Made by a program: the position numbers and the translations under genes. A stretch of 64,000 bases of DNA from Unio delphinus (taxonomy: Eukaryota > Mollusca > Bivalvia > Unionida > Unionidae), in assembly GCA_029339505.1 (NCBI GenBank), contig JAQISU010000057.1:4546001-4610000 (forward strand). The letters are read 5' to 3'. This document shows, one piece after another, positions 57,291-64,000 of the stretch. The notes below the pieces were generated by a model. The model searched no databases and was not told the DNA's origin. It saw only the letters and a program-made list of their open reading frames with translations. How positions within the stretch are numbered: position 1 is the first letter of the stretch; each line of letters begins with the position of its first letter.

Positions 57291-58680
57291 ACTATAGCTA
57301 ATGCTGGGCAATGATTGATGTAAAGTGTTAATTCAGCTCATGCTATGTCATGCCAAATGTACAGTTCCCCGATTAAGCATTAAGATTTTGATACCAGTCA
57401 AGCTTAAATTAAATTTGAAATAATCAAGCTGATATGACCAATTATAGAGCTATTCATGAACAGGTAATTACAGAGAATAACCCATCCATGTTTTTTGAAA
57501 ATGGAAGATGCCTATGGATGTTCCATTGAACTTAAAAACATCCCATATTCACCAAATATTCATAGCATATTCCCATACAGCATAATTTAGAGAGCAAACA
57601 TATAAGCATACACCACAGTCTGTGTTCCAGATATGTCATTCCAAGACAACACTAATAGCTACTGAATGAAGACCAGTACATTGTCCCAGATAGGAAAAAG
57701 ATGTATGTACCAAAAGCTGTTATCAATATGATTCATCACAGATTTAAAGAATAAAGATATGGCAAAACAAATGTAAAAATCCGTTACATTCATCTGTGCT
57801 GGACTTCTGCACTCATATTCATCTGTAATGTGTGTGGGGAATCAAATAAATATAGTTTGCTGGACTGATTTCTTGCAGTGGTAAAGCACATTCAATTTTT
57901 CATCTCGTTAATAGCAGCTTGGTTGCTGATAAAGTTGTCCTTGTAAATATACTGCGAAAAAAATCATCAATATCTATATAAATATAGTTGAAAATTCTTT
58001 TGAACTTTGAGTAATTACATAAAGCTGTACCCAATAAAATAATTCAACAATTCACTTTGTTGCAAAAAAGGAAAATGAGGTTTTCAGCACAATGGATGTA
58101 AAATCTATAAAATTATTATGCAGTAATTAACATTTGTATTTACCCAGATTTGACAACATATAATGCATGCTGGACCTCAAACAGTATTGATCTAAATCTA
58201 GCATCCCAAAATGCATGCTACTGACAATGCACACCAGACATAAAATGGCACAGACCCAGACCCGGTATCATATAATGCACCAGAAGTTTTGTGTCTATAA
58301 GGCTAGCTAAAAATTATTAGTAAAACAAAATTTAGAAATGTTTACAGCCTACCATAATAGCTGGACTTAATCTATGCTATTAAGGACGTTGGGACTATTT
58401 AATACAGAATTAAGTCAAGCAGTCTTTCTCTTTGGATCATGTCTGTAGTATTACAAGACTGCTGTCAGAGTGCTGGTTGGGGTGGGGCAGAACTTGGAAT
58501 TTTTAATCAGTTGGAATCTATGATAGGTGTCCTGCCATCTTGGCATTTATAAAATGTAAAATCACAGCATCAGATATCCAATGAAAAAGCAAAATAAAAT
58601 TCAAATCTCCTGATTATGTTAAATGCAATGCTAGATGATTCTAACTCTAGTACTGAATAGTCAATAATTATATTTTTGCA
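57291..58680. other. No gene recognised
   Basis: AT-rich DNA with no supported ORF between two LINE fragments. Confidence 0.5.
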
Positions 58681-58684
58681 TCTG

Positions 58685-58875
58685 GCAGAGTGAGAGGTAG
58701 ACAGAGAAAAAAGTGGAGTGACAACATCACAGAATGGACCAGGAAAAGTTTTGCAGAGACAGGCATTGGCACATGATCGAGACAAGTGGAGGGAACTTGT
58801 CAGATGTTCAGAAGCACAGTGTCTCAATGACCACACTAGGTCAACAGACTGATGATGCTGATGATGATGATCTGG
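58685..58875 (+). pseudogene. 3' end of a LINE with (GAT)n tail
   Basis: It reads 'GRQRKKWSDNITEWTRKSFA' then, after a frameshift, 'HDRDKWRELVRCSEAQC'. This is the conserved C-terminal 'GRPRKRW.DNI.EWTG....EDR..WR.LV' block of one LINE group. The stop is followed by 'gatgatgctgatgatgatga', the short tandem tail typical of RTE-type LINE ends. It is a 5'-truncated copy, separate from the fragment at 56.2 kb. Confidence 0.8.
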
Positions 58876-60511
58876 TTTTAGGATCAGCTACACAGAACAT
58901 TTGACAATTAATTCACAAACACACAAAAAAGACACTATTTTTTATTTATTTTAGGCAGAAATATCTACATTAAATGTTTCTGTTTTCTACCCATCAGCTT
59001 CTGAGTGTATATTGACACTATAAAAGAAAATATTTTATGACAATATATCTCACTAAAAAACAGACAAACATGGTACCCAGGGAAAGGCAGTATTTCAAAA
59101 AATATACAAGGGTACTCTAATTAATATGCAGAATTCACATCAAAATATATATATATATTCTAAATTACAGCAACGGGTGATAATTCCATATTAAAAGTGC
59201 CTTGAAAGTGGTCCCATGCATGTTGTAATATAACAGCCCTAAAATAAACAGGAGCACACAATAACACCATGATCACTATACCAAAATACATATAAAACAT
59301 TTTTGATACAACCTGATTATTATACTGTAGAAGTAAATGTAATGCTTTACTGAAAGAAAGAAAACAATATAATATCAGTAAGCAATGTGACTAACTAAGC
59401 ATTTCAAACAGTTAACAGCAAGAAAAATGAATAAACATATATCACAGTTAATAAAAGAATCAAGCAAAACTTTTGATCATCTTAAACTTAAATCATTTCT
59501 AAATTATAAAATAGTAATACAAATGCAAAATGTTTCCTATACCTTTGATTTTAGTTTTATCTATACCTATGATTCTGGTTTTATCTATACCTATGATTCT
59601 GGTTTTATCTATACCTTTGATTATAAACCCATTGGCAAATTTTAATACTGATATAAATATGGTGAAAGTCATACAGCCAAACAGAATGAAACTGACACTG
59701 TTATCTTAAGAGCTTTTCATGCATCAATTATATTTAACATTTGTGTACATTAAATATTAGGGAATGTAAGTAAGATCAAGGTCAAATATAGCAAAGGTCA
59801 AAGCAAGTTTACTGATAGGGGCAGTCAAATGACTGTGGACAAAACATATTCAGTTTTGTGTATAATAATGACTAGGTGCTAGTCTTCCTTTGGGTCAGGA
59901 ATATAACTAGATCAAACTGTGATAACTGGTTGTCAAACTAGATAAACTTGATTTCTTTTTCTGGTAAATATGTACCATCTTTTATCTAGTAACAAGGCAC
60001 ACCCCTGAAAAAATTAACAAGTCGTGTTCATATTACTCACAAGTGCAACAACAAAAATATATCAATGTGGGAAGATGCTCTTCTTCAGACATCAGCATTT
60101 GTTTTAATGAATACTGTTGCAAAAATCAACACTGATATGGAAAACACAATTGTAATATCTGAATACTGTTCCTTTAAACACAACCTCAAAAATATGTAGG
60201 TCATAAACAACAATACAGGTACAATGTTGTTTTCAACAGATACATAGCCAATGAGATGCATTTGAACATCATATTTTTCTTAAGAACTGTTTTGCCCCTA
60301 TCATAATATAATACTGTGAGAAAAAAGAACATTTTTAGTTGTAAGCCAATCACATTATCCATAAAGACATCATGAAGAAAGGTATTCACATTGGTATACT
60401 CAAGAATTCAACGATGTGTTTCCAAAAATAGAGCCAATTAAAAGATATAACAACATAATAAAAAAATAATACTCTTAATTATTATGAAGTATGCATGTGG
60501 ATATAATATTT
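58876..60511. other. Probable 3' region of the minus-strand gene; no other gene
   Basis: AT-rich DNA downstream of the minus-strand stop codon at 60,512, with a 24-bp repeat near 59,550. On the minus strand the first clear AATAAA downstream of the stop was not fixed; candidates lie near 58,940. Some of this is likely 3' untranslated sequence. Confidence 0.4.
59546..59625. repeat. 24-bp repeat, three copies
   Basis: 'gattctggttttatctatac' plus 'ctat' is repeated about three times. The ORF over it is a translation of the repeat. Confidence 0.9.
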
Positions 60512-60766
60512 TTAATAATATCCAGAGGCCTCCAGTCTGGGGAACCCAGTGGGGCTTGGTGCACCACTGTGGAATGAAACTGGTGGGGCACCTGCAGGAT
60601 ACGGTCTGACACCAGAAACTGTGTTTGGATACTCAGCACTCCCTGGGTAGCCCCTGTCCTCTATGTATGTTCTGTCCCTTGGGTAGGCATATGAAGGGTG
60701 GCCTGTGTACACTGAAGGAACTACACCTGGCTGAGCTGCTGGTGGGATCTCAATCTTCCCTTGTCC
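60512..60766 (-). CDS. Last coding exon, Pro/Gly/Tyr-rich C-terminus
   Basis: The minus-strand acceptor is 'tatcttcctccag' ending at 60,767. The exon starts at a codon boundary with 'GQGKIEIPPAAQPGVVPSVY' and continues 'THGHP'-like low-complexity sequence: 'SYAYPRDRTYIEDRGYPGSA', 'GVRPYPAGAPPVSFHSGAPS', ending 'LEASGYY' and TAA. It is 85 codons including the stop. GC content is clearly above its surroundings, as expected for coding DNA. The ORF's first Met lies inside the exon and is not the start. Confidence 0.75.
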   Translation of the reverse strand, partial: GQGKIEIPPAAQPGVVPSVYTGHPSYAYPRDRTYIEDRGYPGSAEYPNTVSGVRPYPAGAPPVSFHSGAPSPTGFPRLEASGYY

Positions 60767-61073
60767 CTGGAGGAAGATACAAATGATATTACTAAATTTG
60801 TTTCCCTATCTTTCATTAGGACTTAAGGTGTAATGCATGGAAGTTCTGTGTATTTCCTTTAACATTTTGAATTAAACAGTTGCAGCTTCAAGTACAATTT
60901 TCTGAAGAAGAAAAGAATATTTATATTCTGCTGAAACTACTGTGGTAAATACACAGCTACACGTCTCTGTTCCTTATCTATGCTCACAATTAGGCCATCA
61001 AGGTGACAGTAGATATCATCTTTTGCACCATTTAATTAAATACAAGACAAGATGGATGTCATCACAGACTTAC

Positions 61074-61211
61074 AGGGATTTGCATCGCTTGATAATCTAG
61101 TGGTCCGTATAAATGAGGCACCATGGGACGTGCCTGAGTATACAGCCCTCCAAGAGCTGCATATCCCTGGTGACCACCTGCTGGAACTTTCTCTCCAACA
61201 AAGGATCTCAC
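61074..61211 (-). CDS. Penultimate coding exon of the same gene
   Basis: The minus-strand acceptor is 'gacccttttag' at 61,212 and the donor 'gtaagt' at 61,073. The 138-nt exon is 46 codons in phase 0 at both ends. It reads 'VRSFVGEKVPAGGHQGYAAL' then 'GGLYTQARPMVPHLYGPLDY' and 'QAMQIP', continuing directly into 'GQGKIEIP' of the last exon. Both exons have the same composition. No known domain was recognised. Confidence 0.75.
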
Positions 61212-61261
61212 CTAAAAGGGTCAAATATTAGCTATGTAAGATTATGCATGAACTACATTAC

Positions 61262-62315
61262 AGAATTAGACTACTCAATGAAACACATTTGAAATAGACT
61301 ACTCAATGAAACTCATTTGAAATAGACTACTCAATGAAACTCATTTGAAATAGACTACTCAATGAAACTCATTTGAAATAGACTACTCAATGAAACTCAT
61401 TTAAAGTAGACTACTCAATGAAACTCATTTGAAATAGACTACTCAATGAAACACATTTGAAGTAAACTACTCAATGAAACACATTTAAAGTAAACTACTC
61501 AATGAAACACATTTAAAGTAAACTACTCAATGAAACACATTTAAAGTAGACTGCTCAATGAAACACATTTGAAATAGACTACTCAATGAAACACATTTAA
61601 AGTAGACTAATCAATGAAACACATTTGAAATAGACTACTCAATGAAATACATTTGAAGTAGACTACTCAATGTAACTCATTTGAAATAGTCTACTCAATG
61701 AAATACATTTGAAGTAGACTACTCAATGTAACTCATTTGAAATAGACTACTCAATGAAACACATTTGAAGTAAACTATCAAATGAAACACATTTGAAGTA
61801 GACTATCAAATGAAACACATTTGAAGTAGACAATTCAATGAAAAACATTTAAAGTAGACTACTCAATTAAACACATCTGAAGTAGACTACTCAATGAAAC
61901 AATCAGAATCTGACTACCCAATAAAACAATCATCAGCAGATTACCAAATGAAACACATCAGAATCAGCCTATCCAATGAAACACATCAGAAGTAGGCTAT
62001 CCAATGAAACACATCAGAATCAGCCTATCCAATGAAACACATCAGAAGTAGGCTATCCAATGAAACACATCAGAAGTAGGCTATCCAATGAAACACATCA
62101 GAAGTGTTGATTATCCAATGAAACACATCAGAAGCAGATTATCCAATGAAATACATCAGAAGCAGCCTATCCAATGAAACACATCAGAAGCAGCCTATCC
62201 AATGAAACACATCAGTGTAGACTATCCAATGAAACACATCAGAAGTGTTGATTATCCAATGAAACACATCAGAAGTAGACTATCCAATGAAACAAATCAG
62301 AAGTAGACAATCACG
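61262..62315. repeat. 28-bp minisatellite, about 37 copies, two subfamilies
   Basis: The left part is built of 'tagactactcaatgaaacac' plus 'atttgaaa'. The right part (from about 61,900) is built of 'ctatccaatgaaacacatca' plus 'gaagtagg'. The period stays at 28 bp while the sequence changes along the array. Confidence 0.95.
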
Positions 62316-62464
62316 GTACTCAAAGAAAAACATATCTGGCAGGCTGGATGCTATTAAACATCACCTTGATGTTCTGAGGGACATTATCATGTAACTGCTT
62401 TTAGCCTACATGAAAATCATCACAAAAAGATTATTTACAATTTTCGGCATGTATAGTTACGAAT

Positions 62465-63010
62465 ATAAATGTTCAGGTGACCCAGAAAATATAAAATTTA
62501 GGTGACCTGCAAGATATGAAAGTCTGGTGATCTAGATGATACAACATTCAGGTGATCCAGATGATATGACATTCAGGTGACCCAAAATATATGACATTCA
62601 GGTGACCTAAAATATATGAAATTCAGGTGACCCAGAAGATACAATAGTCATGTGACCCAAAAGATAGAACATTCATGTGACCCAGGACATTCAACATTCA
62701 GGTGATCCAGACAATACAATATTCAGGTGACTAAGACAATACAACATTCAGGTGATCCAGACGATATAATATTCAGGTGACTAAGACAATACAACATTCA
62801 GGTGACCCAGAACATACAACATTCAGGTGATCCAGATGATACAATATTCAGGTGACTAAGACAATACAACATTCAGGTGACCCAAAACATACAACATTCA
62901 GGTGACCCAAAACATACAACATTCAGGTGATCCAGATGATACAATATTCAGGTGACTACGACAATACAACATTCAGGTGATCCAGAAAATATGACATTCA
63001 GGAGTCCCAA
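62465..63010. repeat. About 25-bp minisatellite 'cattcaggtgacccag'
   Basis: About 22 copies of 'aacattcaggtgacccagaa' plus 'catac' with variants ('gatccagatgat', 'gactaagacaat'). Larger three-unit blocks recur between 62,690 and 62,980. Confidence 0.95.
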
Positions 63011-64000
63011 TTTTTTTTTTATAATATTCAGCTTTCTTAATAAAATGGGCATTTTCTTTTTATGTGATGGTAGTCAAAGTACAACAGAGTTAAACATTAT
63101 CCTTTAAAAGAAAAGACATAGTTTTGATCTATATCAACAAGTTTAGCTCCATTGCTGATTGTAGAATATTATAAGATGTCAACAAGACATGGTCTATTAC
63201 TCAAATTATAATAAAGAATATCAAAAACATCAGATATAACAGGCTCTTTATGAAGGAATTCCAATGTCCTAAATCTAATATTTGATCAACAATTATCATA
63301 GAGAAATATTAACTATGCATTATTTGTTAAAAAAATAAAAGTTACTGGTCAGAGATACAATGAACTTGATTTTGGGCCTGATCAAGTCCAAAATACAACT
63401 ATGCATAATACATAATCATGGAGAAAAAAGTAACAATACAAAATAAATATGTGTAACATGATACACTGAATCTAGTTATGTTGGTGTCATAGTTAAGTGT
63501 TACATTGAATCTAATAAATTTTGGACTCGTGGTAAAGTGATAATTTGACTTTTGCTATTTTGGTGGCATAGTTAGTAGTGATTTTTGAATCTGGTTATAT
63601 TTGATCTCATGATGTAGTAATGATTGAATCTAGTTATTTTTGTCTTATGGTGCAGTTATACATGTCTGATGAATCTTGAAATTATAAATTATGTTTCTGT
63701 ACTAAGTCTTATCTTAATAAATGTATCATATACAAATCTATCAACATATTCATTTTCATATTGGAATACAGTTGATATAGTGATATGTATTTATATCAAT
63801 ATATTTATTTACATATGCTTCCAATAATAAATTCTTTCAGAAAATTATATGCTACACAAAAGTATGTTTATGATATTTTATGGGGGGAGGGGTTTCTGTG
63901 GCACTGCAAAAGGAAATGAAGACTTACTAAATACTGAAAAGATTCAATGTTCCTTGACCTACCTGGGACACTTCATTTATTTATATTTGAATCAAAGATT
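63011..64000. other. No exon recognised; probable intron
   Basis: AT-rich DNA, probably intron of the minus-strand gene. Splice-like motifs near 63,960 on the minus strand are preceded by stops in all frames, so no exon is claimed. Confidence 0.45.

Larger units (their letters stand above)
60512..61211 (-). other. 3' end of an unidentified minus-strand gene
   Basis: Two exons with good splice sites join in phase into 130 residues ending at TAA. The tail is rich in Pro, Gly and Tyr, without membrane segments or recognised domains. Such low-complexity tails are common in RNA-binding and scaffold proteins, but no family could be named. The rest of the gene must lie beyond about 61,211 and probably outside the window, because the next 2.8 kb contains only repeats and AT-rich DNA. 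Confidence 0.65.

Noticed and set aside
1..64000. tRNA, rRNA or other structured RNA genes
   Set aside because: No cloverleaf-like element with the conserved internal promoter boxes was found by eye; a covariance-model scan would be needed to exclude them.

Overview
This is a window of an invertebrate animal nuclear genome. It is AT-rich, with multi-exon genes, long introns, GT-AG splice sites, many microsatellites and minisatellites, and decayed retrotransposons. The transposon mix (RTE-like and CR1/L2-like LINEs, a Ty3/Gypsy remnant with integrase ahead of reverse transcriptase, and Polinton/adintovirus-type remnants) fits a marine invertebrate. The species cannot be fixed from the sequence; a mollusc-like lophotrochozoan is a guess.

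Only two host genes are visible. The first, on the plus strand, encodes an SLC9 Na+/H+ exchanger closest to the NHE2/NHE3 type. Seven exons between 13,784 and 30,438 join in phase without a stop and cover the antiporter domain and the start of the cytoplasmic tail. Two of them (22,329-22,418 and 24,115-24,185) are too short to show up as long ORFs. The 5' exons were not found. Two further in-phase exons (36,385-36,460 and 37,320-37,462) probably encode the end of the tail, but the exon linking them to the core is not certain. The second gene, on the minus strand, shows only its last two coding exons (61,211-61,074 and 60,766-60,512), which encode a Pro/Gly/Tyr-rich C-terminus. The two genes converge tail to tail across about 23 kb of repeats and mobile-element remains.

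Layout: 1-4.6 kb, no gene; 4.8-6.45 kb, LINE remnant; 8.34-13.3 kb, element A, a decayed Polinton/adintovirus-like element with packaging ATPase, zinc-ribbon plus phospholipase A2 protein, DDE integrase and helicase; 13.8-37.5 kb, the exchanger gene, whose introns hold a CR1/L2-like LINE, a solo LTR in a TA array, an RTE-like LINE and many tandem repeats; 38.0-44.5 kb, a nearly continuous run of unrelated minisatellites; 44.8-50.3 kb, element B, the structural-gene part of the same kind of virus-like element (basic core-like protein, double jelly-roll capsid, adenain-like protease, fibre-like protein); 50.4-54.1 kb, Gmr1-like Ty3/Gypsy remnant; 55.3-56.2 kb, 62-bp satellite; 56.2-58.9 kb, two LINE fragments; 60.5-61.2 kb, end of the minus-strand gene; 61.3-63.0 kb, two more minisatellites.

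The most interesting content is the pair of virus-like elements A and B. Their gene sets are complementary (replication, integration and packaging in A; virion structure in B), both are broken by stops and frameshifts, and they share one short similar block. All family assignments rest on motifs recognised by eye; no database search was run.
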